A model generated the notes under the pieces. That model made no database searches, was not told the DNA's origin, and was given only the letters and a program-made list of their open reading frames with translations. From Gemmataceae bacterium (lineage in GTDB: Bacteria > Planctomycetota > Planctomycetia > Gemmatales > Gemmataceae), in contig JALHPZ010000023.1 of the NCBI GenBank assembly GCA_022842245.1, positions 1 through 64,000 of the forward strand: DNA of 64,000 nucleotides. Reading direction: 5' to 3'. Of the stretch, positions 27,377 to 37,316 are shown piece by piece. Each line of letters starts with the position of its first letter. Position 1 is the stretch's first letter. A program made the translations under genes and the position numbers.

Positions 27377-30196
27377 ATGTCCCGCATTCTCGTGATCGCG
27401 GCGCTTCTGTTCGTTGTGGCCCTGCTCCCCGGCGCGGATGCGCCGAAGCCGAAGGCGGACGCCTTTCCGGAATCGTCGCAGTACGAGGAAAAGCCCGCGA
27501 CGCTCACGCACGAGGACGAAGTCCTCGCCGTGCGATACTCGCCGGACGGGTCGATCGTGGCGACGGCGTGCGCGAACAAGACGATCGTGCTCTGGGATGC
27601 CGCATCGAGCAAGAAGCTCGGCACGCTCGAGGGCCACGACGACGCCGTCTCCTCCATCGACTTTAGCAAGGATGGAACGAAGATCGCCTCCGCGTCCTAC
27701 GACAAGTCGGTGCGCGTGTGGGACGTGGCCGCGCGGAAGCGGACGCACCTGCTGCGCGGCCACGAGAATGCCGTGCTCTGCGTTGCGTTCCTGCACGACG
27801 GCAAGACGGTCCTCTCCGGCGGTGCCGACAAGCAGCTCAAGGCGTGGGACCTCGCCTCCGGCCAGGAGGCTGCGAATTCCGAGGAACACAAGGGCGCCGT
27901 CTGGTGCATCGCCGTCGCGCCCGACGGTCAATCGTTTGCGACCGGCGGCTCGGATCGCCGCGTTGTCCTCTGGAATTTGAAGTACGAATCGACCGGCCAA
28001 CTGCGCGGGCACACCGGCTTCGTCCGCACCGTCGCGTATTCTCCCGATGGCAAATGGCTCGTCTCCGGAGCCGAGGACAACACCGCCCGCATCTGGGACC
28101 TGGCGAAGAAGGAATCGCTGCACACCCTCACCGGCCATGCGGACTTCGTGTTGGGGGTGGCGTTCTCACCGCGCGGGCAAATCGTCGCCACCGCCGGTAT
28201 CGACAAGAGCCTGCGACTATGGGAAACCAAGACCGGCGGCCAGCTCGCCGCGATGGAGGAAGGGCACGCCGAGGCGATCAACGGCGTCGCCTTCATACCG
28301 AACGGCCGACAACTGGCGACCGCCAGTTCCGACCACACGCTGGGCCAGTGGAGCGCGGCGCTCCCCCGCGTCTTCCCCATCGCGCAGATCCCCAGCAAGG
28401 CCGGCGGCACCGGTGTCTCGACGCTGTCGCCAGACGGCAGGAAGCTCGCCCGCGTTGGCGAGAAGTATGCCATCGTCGTGCAGGACGCGAAGACTGGCGA
28501 ACCGATCGCGACCCTGAAGGGCCACCGCGCCGCCGTCATTCAGCTCGCGTTCTCGCCGGACGGCACGCGGCTCGTCAGCGTCGGCCGTGATCGCGTCGGC
28601 TACCTCTGGGACGCAGTCGCCGGCAAGCAACTCGCGATCCTGGACGGCCATCGCGGCTCCGTCCGCGCCGCCGCCTTCGCCCCCGACGGCAAGAGCTTCG
28701 TCACGGGCGGCTCCGATCGCCGCGTGCTCGTCTACGACAATCCGCCGAACGGCGCGGACCTGAAGGAGTTCCGCGAGCGCGCCGCCCTCGTCGGCCACAA
28801 CGCCACCATCGTCGCGCTCGCCTTCTCGCACGATGGCCTCACGCTCGCCAGCGGCACCGAAATCCCCAAGAAGGGCCAGCCGTCCGAACTGAAACTCTGG
28901 AACCTGGCGACCGGGATGGAAACGGCCGGCTGGACCGACCACACGGCCGAGGTGACGGCGCTCGCGTTCCATCCCGCGAAGCCGCTGCTCGCATCCGCCG
29001 GCGCCGACGCGGCCGTGCGCATGTACGACCTCGCGGCGAAGAAGGCGGCGCACGTCCACCGCACGCAAGCCACGGTCGCGTCGGTCGCCTTCACGCCCGA
29101 CGGCGACGAACTTCTGATCGGCACCGTCGGCAAGTCCGTGATCGCGCTCGACACCGCCACCTGGACCGAACAGGCACGCTTCGTCGGCCACACGAGCGCT
29201 TTGGCCGGGATCTTCACCGCGAAGGGGGCCGACAAACTCGTCTACACGATCACCGCCGACGCCACGCTCCGCACCTTCAACCTGAACCGTTCCGCCAACC
29301 TCGGCACGCGCTTCACCGGTCACGAAAGCTGGGTTTCATGCCTGCTCGTCACGCCCGACGGCAAGAAGCTCGTCTCCGCCGGGTGGGACGGACTCGTCCG
29401 CGTCTGGGACCCCGCGAAAGGGAAGGAACCCGAGGCGATGGAGGATCTGATGGGCAAGGTTCTCTGCATGGCGATGGGCAAGGACGGCCAGCGCGTCGTC
29501 ACCGGCGGCGGCAACGGCGAACTCGTCATCTGGAGCATCGAGACGCAGGAGCAACTTGCGAAGATCGAAGAGTACGAGGACGTGGACGACATCGTCGGCG
29601 TCGCCTTCTTGCCCGACGGCAAGTCGGTGATCGCCGCGTCTAATGACCAGACCTTGCGCGTCTACGAGATCGCGAGTTCGAAGGAGACGATGCGCATCAA
29701 ACTGAAGTTCGCCCCGACAGCGATGGCGCTCTCGGCCGACGGGAAGCTGGCCTATCTCGCCGGCGACGCCGACCACTCCGTCGCCATCTTCGACCTGGCC
29801 GCCAAGAAGGAAGTCGGCCGGTTGCGCGGGCACACGGCTCCGGTGAGCTGCATCCTCATTTCACCAGACGGAACGAAAGTGCTGACCGGCGCGATGGACC
29901 GCAGCCTGCGGCTATGGGATGCGAAGACGAACCTGGAAACGCGGAAGATCGAGAACGCCCACACCGGCGGAGTGAAGAACGCCTGCTTCACGCGCGACGG
30001 GAAGACGATCGTGTCGGTCGGATTGGACCACATCAACCGGCTCTGGAACGCCGACACCGGCACGGTCATCACGGCCTACGAAGCACACGCGAAGGCGGTC
30101 GTGTCCGTGGCCGTGTCCCCGGACGGCAAGACGGTCTTCTCGGGAGCTGCGGACAGCTACATCGTCCGCTGGCAGCCGGATGTCGGGGCGAAGTGA
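27377..30196 (+). CDS. Secreted WD40 protein with about 21 repeats
   Basis: A 939-residue protein with a signal peptide at residues 1-20 (ILVIAALLFVVALLPGADA). From about residue 50 to the end I count about 21 WD40-type repeats, recognised by the GH...V..(V/L)AFSPDG.....S...D..(I/V)..WD pattern, for example GHTGFVRTVAYSPDG, GHRAAVIQLAFSPDG and GHTAPVSCILISPDG; a few (around repeats 8, 14, 16 and 18) are degenerate. Twenty-one repeats would fit three seven-bladed propellers. No enzyme domain is visible, so a protein-protein interaction role in the periplasm is likely. It lies 54 bases after the giant TPR gene and may be co-transcribed. I start at 27377 after GGGAG; upstream codons read into the intergenic hairpin. 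Confidence 0.9.
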   Translation: MSRILVIAALLFVVALLPGADAPKPKADAFPESSQYEEKPATLTHEDEVLAVRYSPDGSIVATACANKTIVLWDAASSKKLGTLEGHDDAVSSIDFSKDGTKIASASYDKSVRVWDVAARKRTHLLRGHENAVLCVAFLHDGKTVLSGGADKQLKAWDLASGQEAANSEEHKGAVWCIAVAPDGQSFATGGSDRRVVLWNLKYESTGQLRGHTGFVRTVAYSPDGKWLVSGAEDNTARIWDLAKKESLHTLTGHADFVLGVAFSPRGQIVATAGIDKSLRLWETKTGGQLAAMEEGHAEAINGVAFIPNGRQLATASSDHTLGQWSAALPRVFPIAQIPSKAGGTGVSTLSPDGRKLARVGEKYAIVVQDAKTGEPIATLKGHRAAVIQLAFSPDGTRLVSVGRDRVGYLWDAVAGKQLAILDGHRGSVRAAAFAPDGKSFVTGGSDRRVLVYDNPPNGADLKEFRERAALVGHNATIVALAFSHDGLTLASGTEIPKKGQPSELKLWNLATGMETAGWTDHTAEVTALAFHPAKPLLASAGADAAVRMYDLAAKKAAHVHRTQATVASVAFTPDGDELLIGTVGKSVIALDTATWTEQARFVGHTSALAGIFTAKGADKLVYTITADATLRTFNLNRSANLGTRFTGHESWVSCLLVTPDGKKLVSAGWDGLVRVWDPAKGKEPEAMEDLMGKVLCMAMGKDGQRVVTGGGNGELVIWSIETQEQLAKIEEYEDVDDIVGVAFLPDGKSVIAASNDQTLRVYEIASSKETMRIKLKFAPTAMALSADGKLAYLAGDADHSVAIFDLAAKKEVGRLRGHTAPVSCILISPDGTKVLTGAMDRSLRLWDAKTNLETRKIENAHTGGVKNACFTRDGKTIVSVGLDHINRLWNADTGTVITAYEAHAKAVVSVAVSPDGKTVFSGAADSYIVRWQPDVGAK

Positions 30197-30264
30197 GTGG
30201 CATTCTTGGCAATTCGGTATAAGGATTGCCCCTAGAATACCGCCATCTCACGAGGGGCGACGCC

Positions 30265-30807
30265 ATGCCGGCCACGACCGAACTCGCCACGCTCGGGGGC
30301 GGGTGTTACTGGTGCCTCGAAGCCTGCTTCGAGAACCTCGTCGGCGTCCAGTCGTGCGTCTCCGGCTTCTGCGGCGGCACCGTGCCGAACCCGACCTACC
30401 GCGCCGTCTGCAACGGTACCACCGGCCACGCGGAGGTGGTGCAGATCGCGTTCGACCCCGCCGTCCGCACGTTCGCCGAACTCCTCGACGTCTTCTTCGC
30501 CATCCACGACCCAACCACGCTCAACCGCCAGGGGGCGGACGTCGGCACGCAGTACCGCTCCGCCATCTTTTACCACTCGCCCGAACAGAAACGGATCGCC
30601 GAGGAGACGATCGCGCGGCTGACGGCGGAGGGGGTCTGGTCGAACCCCATCGTCACGCAGGTGGCGCCGTTCGAGCGGTTCTACCCGGCCGACGACTATC
30701 ACCAGGGCTACTACCGCGCGAATCCCGAGCAGCCGTACTGTCTGGCGGTGGTGTCGCCGAAGGCGCGGAAGGCGAGGCAGAAGTTCGCGGCGTGGTGGAA
30801 GACGTGA
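30265..30807 (+). CDS. msrA: Peptide methionine-S-sulfoxide reductase
   Basis: A 180-residue MsrA. The catalytic motif is GGGCYWCLEA with the nucleophile C14 and a nearby C17. Further family motifs are GYCGG-like FCGGTVPNPTY, GHAEVVQIAFDP, FFAIHDPT, GADVGTQYRSAIF and the C-terminal DDYHQGYYRANPEQPYC. It reduces the S-epimer of methionine sulfoxide in proteins, using a thioredoxin-type donor. No signal peptide, so cytoplasmic. GAGGGG precedes the chosen ATG; 13 more upstream codons lack a ribosome binding site. It follows the WD40 gene by 68 bases. Confidence 0.97.
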   Translation: MPATTELATLGGGCYWCLEACFENLVGVQSCVSGFCGGTVPNPTYRAVCNGTTGHAEVVQIAFDPAVRTFAELLDVFFAIHDPTTLNRQGADVGTQYRSAIFYHSPEQKRIAEETIARLTAEGVWSNPIVTQVAPFERFYPADDYHQGYYRANPEQPYCLAVVSPKARKARQKFAAWWKT

Positions 30808-30929
30808 GTCCGCCGCCGCCGCGCCACCCCCCGGCGGACCCACTCTCGTTTCCCGGACCCACTCCGGCCCAAGCAGACCCAGTAAGGACTTACGTCGAAT
30901 TCAGGTGCCGGAGCAACCGACGGAACGAG

Positions 30930-30956
30930 AACCGGCCGGGTTGCCCCGGCCGGTTT
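30930..30956. terminator. Bidirectional terminator between msrA and the pseudopilin operon
   Basis: An 11-bp perfect stem AACCGGCCGGG / CCCGGCCGGTT (30930-30940, 30945-30955) with a TTGC loop lies between converging genes ending at 30807 and 30975. U-tracts are short (TTT on the plus side), but stem strength and position support termination in both directions. Confidence 0.75.
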
Positions 30957-30974
30957 CGCGTTCGTCCCGGTTCG

Positions 30975-33900
30975 TCACTTCCCGATCTCGACCCGTTCGA
31001 AGTAGGGCACGACGCCCTTGTAGCGGGAACTGTTCACGTCGAAGTTGGGCTGTGCGCCGGGGTTCTGGTGGATGCCGTTGCTGACGGAATCGCCGGCGTG
31101 GTGCAGGCGTGTCGGTGCGGCGGTGAGGATGACCGTCGCCAGTCCCGTGGCCGGGTTGAACGTTGGCGCGATGGAACCATCGGGGTTCTGCAATCCTGTC
31201 ATCGGCGGGGTGCCGACGACGAACTGTTCGGCGTTCGCCCCGGTGCCGACGATGATGGTCCCGCCGATCGGCACGTTGACGATGCGGCCTTCGTAGACCA
31301 TCTGGATCGTCGTGCCGTTCACGCCCTGGGCGGCGAAGCGGCAGTAGTATGGCCCGGCGCCGCCGACCTGATACGGCGCTTCCGAAAGCGTGGTCTGGTA
31401 GTAGCCGTCGATGTGCGTTCCGGCGATGTCGGTGGCCATCATGGAGCGGTCGAGGATGGCGACGAACTTGCCGCGGAGGTCGCCGGCGGATTGGTTGTGG
31501 ACCTCCTTGCCGAGGACGAGCGGGTTGGTGGTGGAGAAGGGCGGCGTGTTCCGCACTTCGAAGAAGCCGACGGTCATCACCACGAGGTAGGTGTCGGAGG
31601 TGGTGGTGACGCTGTTGAACATCTTCCGGAGCATCTCGGCGCGCTGGTACGGGTGCGAGCCGGCGGTGAAGATCGCCGGGACGCCTGTGGGTAATCCCAT
31701 GGGATCTGTAGTGTTGCGAAACAGCGTGTCTGCCAGCCCGCTTCCCGACGGCAGAAGCCCGCCGGCCGTGAATGAGGCCGTGCCGAACGGCTTGAAGGGG
31801 CGGTCGGCGCCGCGGACCACGCCGCCCGAATCGGTGTAGGTCAGGCCGACTTCATCGACGGTGGGGCCGACATTGAGGCCGTTCTTCGTGCGGGAGAAAG
31901 CCCGGTAATTCATCATGTCCGTGGTGTCGTCGGTGATGCCTTGCAAGGCCCGCCAGAAGGAGTCCACATCCCCGCTCTGGAAATGATTGGAGGCGTTGGC
32001 GTTGCCCGCGCTTTGGTCGAGCAAGGCATTTAGCACGCTTTGGTCCCAGATCATGTTGATGTTGATCTTGCCCGGTACGCGGCCTTCGGCCGGAATGCCG
32101 TAGCCCCACGGGCGAGTATTCAGCAATTCCAGTCCGCGATAGAGCGGATCGCTGCCCCACGGAACCACGTGCGAGTTGGCCGTCGGCGTTGCGCCGATCG
32201 TGGCGAACTGGTGCGTGAGCGTGTGCGCCCGGCTGGCGGCCACATGCAGCAGTTCGACCTGATTCACGAACGGGCGGTCGAACTGGGGCAGCCACTCGAA
32301 CGGCAGACGGATCGTCTGATCGGTGCCGGTGATGGCGGCTTGCTGCGAATTGTGCCGGAACAGGGTCACTTTCGGTTCATTCATCGGTGCGGGTTGCGGA
32401 TTTTGCAGCACCACGCACGATTGAGCCATGTTCGCGGAGACGCGCTGTCCTTTGCCCGGCACGTTCTGCTGGGGGCCTTCCGCCGCCATGTAGGGCTGGA
32501 TGCGGCCGATCGATTCCCGATCCTGGATTTGCAGGAAGTTCATCCCCTGTCCGGGAGGCCCCATGCCGCCGGGGCCGCGTCCGCGGATCGCGCCCATTCC
32601 CATGCCGCCCATGTTCCCCTGCACCACGCGCACGGCGTCTTCGGAGTGGACGTGCGTGATGTAATCGACCGTGATGTAGGGATTGGTCGGCCCTTGGGGC
32701 AGGTACGGGTTGGCCAGACGACGAAGAACGATCGTCTGGTTTTCGAGCTGGTTCAGAAGATTCGTCAAACCCATCTGATCGGTGGGCGGCCGCGTGTAGT
32801 ACATGCGGGCCGAGCCGCCGCCGTTGCCTTCGAGCATCGAGTTGTTGGTCGGCACGTATTCGGTGCCGGAGGGATCGGCTGTGAGGCTGGGCCCCAACAC
32901 CGCGATGCCGTTGCGCGCCGCCGCGTTGGTCGCCTGCGACTGTCCGTTGTTCGGCTCGATCGACCAGCGCAGCCGTTGCTGGCTCGGATGGTTGAACGTC
33001 GCCGAATCGATGTCGATTTCCGGAGTCCCGGAAACATCGCCGGTGATGTTCGTCGGGTTGGTCAGGTCGGTGACGGCGGCCGTGCCGTTGCGGAAGACCT
33101 GCAGGCGGTACGGTGCCGGGGCCGGTCCGCCGAAGTTGTAGGTGCTCGCCGGCATGCCGTAGTTGAACGGAATATTTCCGGGGACCGCGGTCGGTTCCAT
33201 CGACGTCGGAATGCCGGCCAGCGGCGAATTCGCGACATCGTTGTTGGTCGTGTTGATCAGTTCCACCCAGAAGCGGACTTCGAAGTTCGCGCCCGGCATG
33301 TTCATGCCCCGCGCGTTCACTTCGTTGGACAGTTCCGAATAGGCCTCGTTGAGAATCAACCGGGGCTTCTCGACGCCGAAGACGACGCGGTTCGGCAGTT
33401 CCGGCGGCGCGAAGTTCGCGGGGTCGAGCGGGGTCGCGGGTACCTGCGGATTCCACACGAACGGCGTCGCGATGTCGTCGTTGTCGCGCTGGTCGACGAT
33501 GTTCGCGGCGATCTGCGCCAGATGCCGGAGGACGTCGTACTCCTGCGCGGTGACCGGGTAGGACGCGCCGCCGTAGGTCAGTTGGTTCCCGTTCGCCGGG
33601 TCGGGCAGCACGATGGTGCTGGCGTTGACCACGACCGCCTTCGCGCCGGTCGCCAGGATCAGGCGTGCGAAGATTTCGCGGGCGAAGGTATTCCGGTCGG
33701 CCATGGCCGCCTGGCCCTGCACGAGCATGGGCGCACCGGCGTTCGCCGGGTCCGCCAGTGAGAGGGTCGTGTCCACGCGGTAATCGACGAGCGGACGATT
33801 CAGGTTCAGCGGCCCGAGTTGCGCGATCGCGTTGCGGTAGCTGCGGATGTTCGGATCGGCGGCCGTCCCTTGCGGGTAGTCGGTGGCCCAGGTGCCGGGC

Positions 33901-35636
33901 ACGCCGTTCGGCTGAGTCGCGAACGGGAAGAGGAGTTGGCGATCGTCGTTCAACATGCCGTTTACGACGATGGTATTACCGGCCAGTGAGAGCGTCCGGG
34001 CACCAGGAGTCAAAGTAGGCGTGGTCAAGTAATCGCGGTAGTTAGGTTGCAACTGCATCCGTGCCAGCGAGTTGCTCGCGGTGGTCAGGAGCGTCCGGCG
34101 AAACGCGGAGGGGTTGCCCGGACCCGTGCCGGTCAGCGATGTCGGCGCCGTCGGGCCGAAGTACGGGGCGAGGTAGTCGTTCGGCTTGCCGGCGTAGCGG
34201 ACCACCGAACGCCGCAGATCGGTGTGCGGGAAGAGTTTCCCCGGCGACGTGAAGGCGTTCCACGAGTACGGCGAGAACATCTGCGGCACCGTGCCGGTCG
34301 ATTCGACGGCGTCGTCGTAACCGGCCGCGGGATAGGTGGGATCGCTGACCGGCGTGGCATTGAAGGCGACGGTATTCGCCGTCGGGAGGTTCATCGTCGC
34401 CGTCGCGTTGGTGGCGTCCCAGTTCACCTTGGCGTAGTTCTGCGCCACGGCCGGGAAGGGGAACGCGGCGAGGTTCGTGCCGCGCGGGCTGGGATTGCTG
34501 CCGCCGGTGCGGGTCGACACCATCGTATTCGCGTCCCCGGTGATCTGGCGGAGACCGATCTCCCACGGGCCGAAACCGTTGGTGGAACCGCCGTTGAGGG
34601 TTGCGGCGACGTTCACGTTCACGCGGCCGTCGAGCGGGAGGATCGTGGCGGCGACGAGGGGCTGGATCCAGCGGCCGCGCCATTGCATCGGCGGCAGCCC
34701 CATGTCGACCCAGACGGAATCGTTCTGCTGGCGGCCATCGGTCTGCGCGATGTTCTGCACGTCGCCGGTGATGGTGCCGTCGGGGTTCGCCGGCGGGAAG
34801 GGGAACTGCGACAGGTCTTCGGTTTCGCCGGGCAGGCGGTGGTCCCACGGTCGCGGGCGGAGGATCTTGTAGCGGCCGGCGGCGTTGAAGTTCGCCGACA
34901 CGGTGGAGGCGTCGTCGCGCCAGTTCTGATTCGTGCGGTCCAGGCTGCCGAACAGGCTGGGCCGATGGAAGGAGGGGACGAGGATGCGGCCGGTGTTCGG
35001 GTCCTGCATCGCCACCTTCACGTTGAGGCGGTCGGGGTAGGTGTAGGGGGCGTTGCGGGCGACGTAGGCCTTCGTGGGGAAGGTGACGGCGTCGCCGGGC
35101 GACGTGACGAGTTGCGCGGCGGTACGGAAACCGGAGTGCGAGGGGTCGACGACGTGGTTGGCGGTCGCGACGAAGTTGCCGTTGGCGAGGCGCGGGAACT
35201 GGAGGGCGTAGTTGATGACGTCGCGGCGGTCGAGGGCGACGGTGCCGCCGGTGGCGGTCGGCAGGACGAGCGGATCGGAGAACTGGCCGACGCCGTTGTA
35301 CGGGATGGTGTTCCCGCCGTTGGGGTTGTCGCCGTAGACCATCGTGCTGTCTTCGTGGCCGCGGATGGTCTTGAGGAGGTTGTTGCCGAGGCCGTAGGAG
35401 GCGGAGGGTTCGCCGTAGAGCATCTGGCCGAGGGCGGCGCTGGCGTAGAGGTCGACGGGGGGCGGGCCGTCTTCGGTGGCGACCGCTTCGCGCCGGGTGC
35501 GCGAGCCGAGCGCGTGCGACTCGGCGTAGAGCGCGAAGGAGAGGGCGACGACGGAGAACAACGCGAGCAGGGTCAGCGTGACGAGCAGGATCGCGCCGCG
35601 GCGGCGGGCGAAACGGCGGTCGGTGCGTGCGAGCAT
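30975..35636 (-). CDS. Giant GspK/PilX-like minor pseudopilin
   Basis: A 1553-residue protein beginning with a prepilin-like N-terminus: basic RRFARRRG14, then A15-ILLVTLTLLALFSVVALSFALY. Position +5 after the putative cleavage site is Val rather than Glu, as in GspK and PilX. The body is Asn/Pro/Gly/Thr-rich and beta-like, with a motif near residue 1185 (RVPGKININMIWDQSVLNAL) resembling the conserved GspK segment with K-I-N-(V/L)-N. GspK usually has about 320 residues, so this one carries over 1000 extra residues. GAGGTGATGCC precedes the ATG. It is the last gene of the gspE-pilC-prepilin unit, exactly where the tip-forming pseudopilin would be expected. Confidence 0.75.
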   Translation of the reverse strand: MLARTDRRFARRRGAILLVTLTLLALFSVVALSFALYAESHALGSRTRREAVATEDGPPPVDLYASAALGQMLYGEPSASYGLGNNLLKTIRGHEDSTMVYGDNPNGGNTIPYNGVGQFSDPLVLPTATGGTVALDRRDVINYALQFPRLANGNFVATANHVVDPSHSGFRTAAQLVTSPGDAVTFPTKAYVARNAPYTYPDRLNVKVAMQDPNTGRILVPSFHRPSLFGSLDRTNQNWRDDASTVSANFNAAGRYKILRPRPWDHRLPGETEDLSQFPFPPANPDGTITGDVQNIAQTDGRQQNDSVWVDMGLPPMQWRGRWIQPLVAATILPLDGRVNVNVAATLNGGSTNGFGPWEIGLRQITGDANTMVSTRTGGSNPSPRGTNLAAFPFPAVAQNYAKVNWDATNATATMNLPTANTVAFNATPVSDPTYPAAGYDDAVESTGTVPQMFSPYSWNAFTSPGKLFPHTDLRRSVVRYAGKPNDYLAPYFGPTAPTSLTGTGPGNPSAFRRTLLTTASNSLARMQLQPNYRDYLTTPTLTPGARTLSLAGNTIVVNGMLNDDRQLLFPFATQPNGVPGTWATDYPQGTAADPNIRSYRNAIAQLGPLNLNRPLVDYRVDTTLSLADPANAGAPMLVQGQAAMADRNTFAREIFARLILATGAKAVVVNASTIVLPDPANGNQLTYGGASYPVTAQEYDVLRHLAQIAANIVDQRDNDDIATPFVWNPQVPATPLDPANFAPPELPNRVVFGVEKPRLILNEAYSELSNEVNARGMNMPGANFEVRFWVELINTTNNDVANSPLAGIPTSMEPTAVPGNIPFNYGMPASTYNFGGPAPAPYRLQVFRNGTAAVTDLTNPTNITGDVSGTPEIDIDSATFNHPSQQRLRWSIEPNNGQSQATNAAARNGIAVLGPSLTADPSGTEYVPTNNSMLEGNGGGSARMYYTRPPTDQMGLTNLLNQLENQTIVLRRLANPYLPQGPTNPYITVDYITHVHSEDAVRVVQGNMGGMGMGAIRGRGPGGMGPPGQGMNFLQIQDRESIGRIQPYMAAEGPQQNVPGKGQRVSANMAQSCVVLQNPQPAPMNEPKVTLFRHNSQQAAITGTDQTIRLPFEWLPQFDRPFVNQVELLHVAASRAHTLTHQFATIGATPTANSHVVPWGSDPLYRGLELLNTRPWGYGIPAEGRVPGKININMIWDQSVLNALLDQSAGNANASNHFQSGDVDSFWRALQGITDDTTDMMNYRAFSRTKNGLNVGPTVDEVGLTYTDSGGVVRGADRPFKPFGTASFTAGGLLPSGSGLADTLFRNTTDPMGLPTGVPAIFTAGSHPYQRAEMLRKMFNSVTTTSDTYLVVMTVGFFEVRNTPPFSTTNPLVLGKEVHNQSAGDLRGKFVAILDRSMMATDIAGTHIDGYYQTTLSEAPYQVGGAGPYYCRFAAQGVNGTTIQMVYEGRIVNVPIGGTIIVGTGANAEQFVVGTPPMTGLQNPDGSIAPTFNPATGLATVILTAAPTRLHHAGDSVSNGIHQNPGAQPNFDVNSSRYKGVVPYFERVEIGK

Positions 35637-35708
35637 GGCATCACCTCGAGCAAGTTCGGCGAACCGCCGGAGCCAGCCGGCGGCGTGTGTCGGGGGCGAC
35701 GGGCGACC

Positions 35709-37304
35709 TTAGAGGTCCTGAATGATCGTGATCTGACGGGTCAGCTTGTTCTTCGGGTCGTAGATCCGCAGCTTGATCTGGATCGCCTTGAGCCGGATCG
35801 GCAGCGGGACATAGTTCGGGTTCGGAATCCAGTTGCGCGACATGGGCGGATTTTCCACGACGGACTCGTTCCAGTTCGGCGCGGCCACCCAGGTGTCGAA
35901 GAAGCGTCGCGTGCCGGCGGTGTAGGTGGAATCCATGAACCAGCGGGCGGTGTTCGGGTTCCCGCTCCCTTGCGGGAAGGTGTGGGCGTTCATCGACGCG
36001 TCGTTGGGGTTCCAGCCGCGTTCGACGGATGGGGCGAGGGGCAGATCGTCGAAGGGCGTTTCGGCCGTCGGGGTGTCGGCGGCGGCGAGTGCGATCGGCG
36101 TCGCGGACCCGGGGACGATTTCATTGCTGCCGACCTGACGGACCGGCAGGGCGTAGCGCGGGCCGGCACCGGTGAGGTTGCCGGGATTCGTGAAGGTCGA
36201 GAACCCGCGATCCCACGACGCCTTGATTTCGAAGGAGACGACGTTCGTGAGCAGGATGTCCTCGCCGGTCATGTTGCCGGCGGCGTCGGCGACGGGGCCG
36301 ATGGTGTCGATGTTCACGCCGGTGGCCAGCGCGGAGGTGGCACCCGTGAGACCGCCCATGCGGTTCGTGGGAACGGCGATGTCGCCGGGTCCATTGAGCA
36401 GCTTGGTGGTGGTGGCGCTCGGGGCGCAGCTCATGCCGGGGGCGGCGGTCTGGAAGGGTGCCCAATTGAGTTGGTGCGTGCCGGAGTCGTTCTTGGTGAG
36501 CAGTCGGACGCGGCGGTGCAGGCTGAACAGCGGCCGCGCGCCGGCGCCGGTGGTCGTGGTGCCGGAGTTGCGAAGGAAGTACGCGACCTCCGCCCACGGC
36601 GAGGCGAAGGAGCGGTCGGACGTGCCGACGGCGATGCCGCTCATGGCACCGAGGCATTCGTGCTGGAGCCGGTAACCGAAGTCGCCGAACGCGCGGCCGG
36701 GACCGGGCAGGAGGTTGAACGGGTATTCGGCATTGAACGAGAGGCCCAACTTCCGGTCGCTGGTCCAGGCGTCGGCGACGTCGCTGGCGGTCATGTTGGG
36801 AATCGTGGTGTTCGGGTTCGGGTTCGGCACGCGGGCGAGGAACATCTTGGAGGTCTGGTCCGGCGTGCGGCGGACGGTCATGTGCAGGAAGTGGCTCGTG
36901 GAGAAGCTGGACGGAATGCCGTCGGGATCGGTGCCTTCATTGGTGCTGACCGTGTTCTGCTGGATGCGGAAGAAGCCCCGCGCCGGCGGCCTGGCGTAGC
37001 GGCCGAGCACCGCGTCTTGCGCGAGGGGCGTGCCGAGGATGTCGTAGCGGACGTTGCTGACGCGCAGGGGCAGGCCGGTGTCGTCTTCGAGGTGGGTTTC
37101 GCGCAAGTCGCCGACGAGGATGTGCTTGGCGACGGCGAGCCGGTCGTTCATTTCACCGGTGGACTTCAGCAGGCTGAAGGTGTCGATGCCGGCGGCGAAG
37201 GCGCCGGCGAGGACGCTCATGATGAGCATGCAGAGGCCGGCGGCGACGATCACCTCGACGAGCGTGAAGCCGGGCCGACGACGGGAGTAGGATGCAATTC
37301 GCAT
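35709..37304 (-). CDS. Prepilin-type protein, PilW/GspJ-like
   Basis: A 531-residue protein with a type III signal: RRRPG12 then F13-TLVEVIVAAGLCMLIMSVL with Glu at +5 (E17). The prepilin peptidase should cut after G12 and methylate F13. The rest is Pro/Thr/Asn-rich and without motifs I recognise. Its order in the operon, large size and N-terminus suggest a PilW/GspJ-type minor pilin; that is an inference. GAGG precedes the ATG; it starts 12 bases after the PilV-like gene. Confidence 0.82.
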   Translation of the reverse strand: MRIASYSRRRPGFTLVEVIVAAGLCMLIMSVLAGAFAAGIDTFSLLKSTGEMNDRLAVAKHILVGDLRETHLEDDTGLPLRVSNVRYDILGTPLAQDAVLGRYARPPARGFFRIQQNTVSTNEGTDPDGIPSSFSTSHFLHMTVRRTPDQTSKMFLARVPNPNPNTTIPNMTASDVADAWTSDRKLGLSFNAEYPFNLLPGPGRAFGDFGYRLQHECLGAMSGIAVGTSDRSFASPWAEVAYFLRNSGTTTTGAGARPLFSLHRRVRLLTKNDSGTHQLNWAPFQTAAPGMSCAPSATTTKLLNGPGDIAVPTNRMGGLTGATSALATGVNIDTIGPVADAAGNMTGEDILLTNVVSFEIKASWDRGFSTFTNPGNLTGAGPRYALPVRQVGSNEIVPGSATPIALAAADTPTAETPFDDLPLAPSVERGWNPNDASMNAHTFPQGSGNPNTARWFMDSTYTAGTRRFFDTWVAAPNWNESVVENPPMSRNWIPNPNYVPLPIRLKAIQIKLRIYDPKNKLTRQITIIQDL

Positions 37305-37316
37305 GGTCGCCTCGGT

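Noticed and set aside
26192..28138. 648-codon minus-strand frame spanning the end of the TPR gene and the start of the WD40 gene
   Set aside because: It crosses a clear intergenic region and two well supported plus-strand genes, and its sequence is composition-driven.
30206..30238. Sigma54- or sigma70-type promoter before msrA
   Set aside because: TTGGCA and TAGAAT are 21 bases apart and the GG/GC spacing does not fit sigma54.
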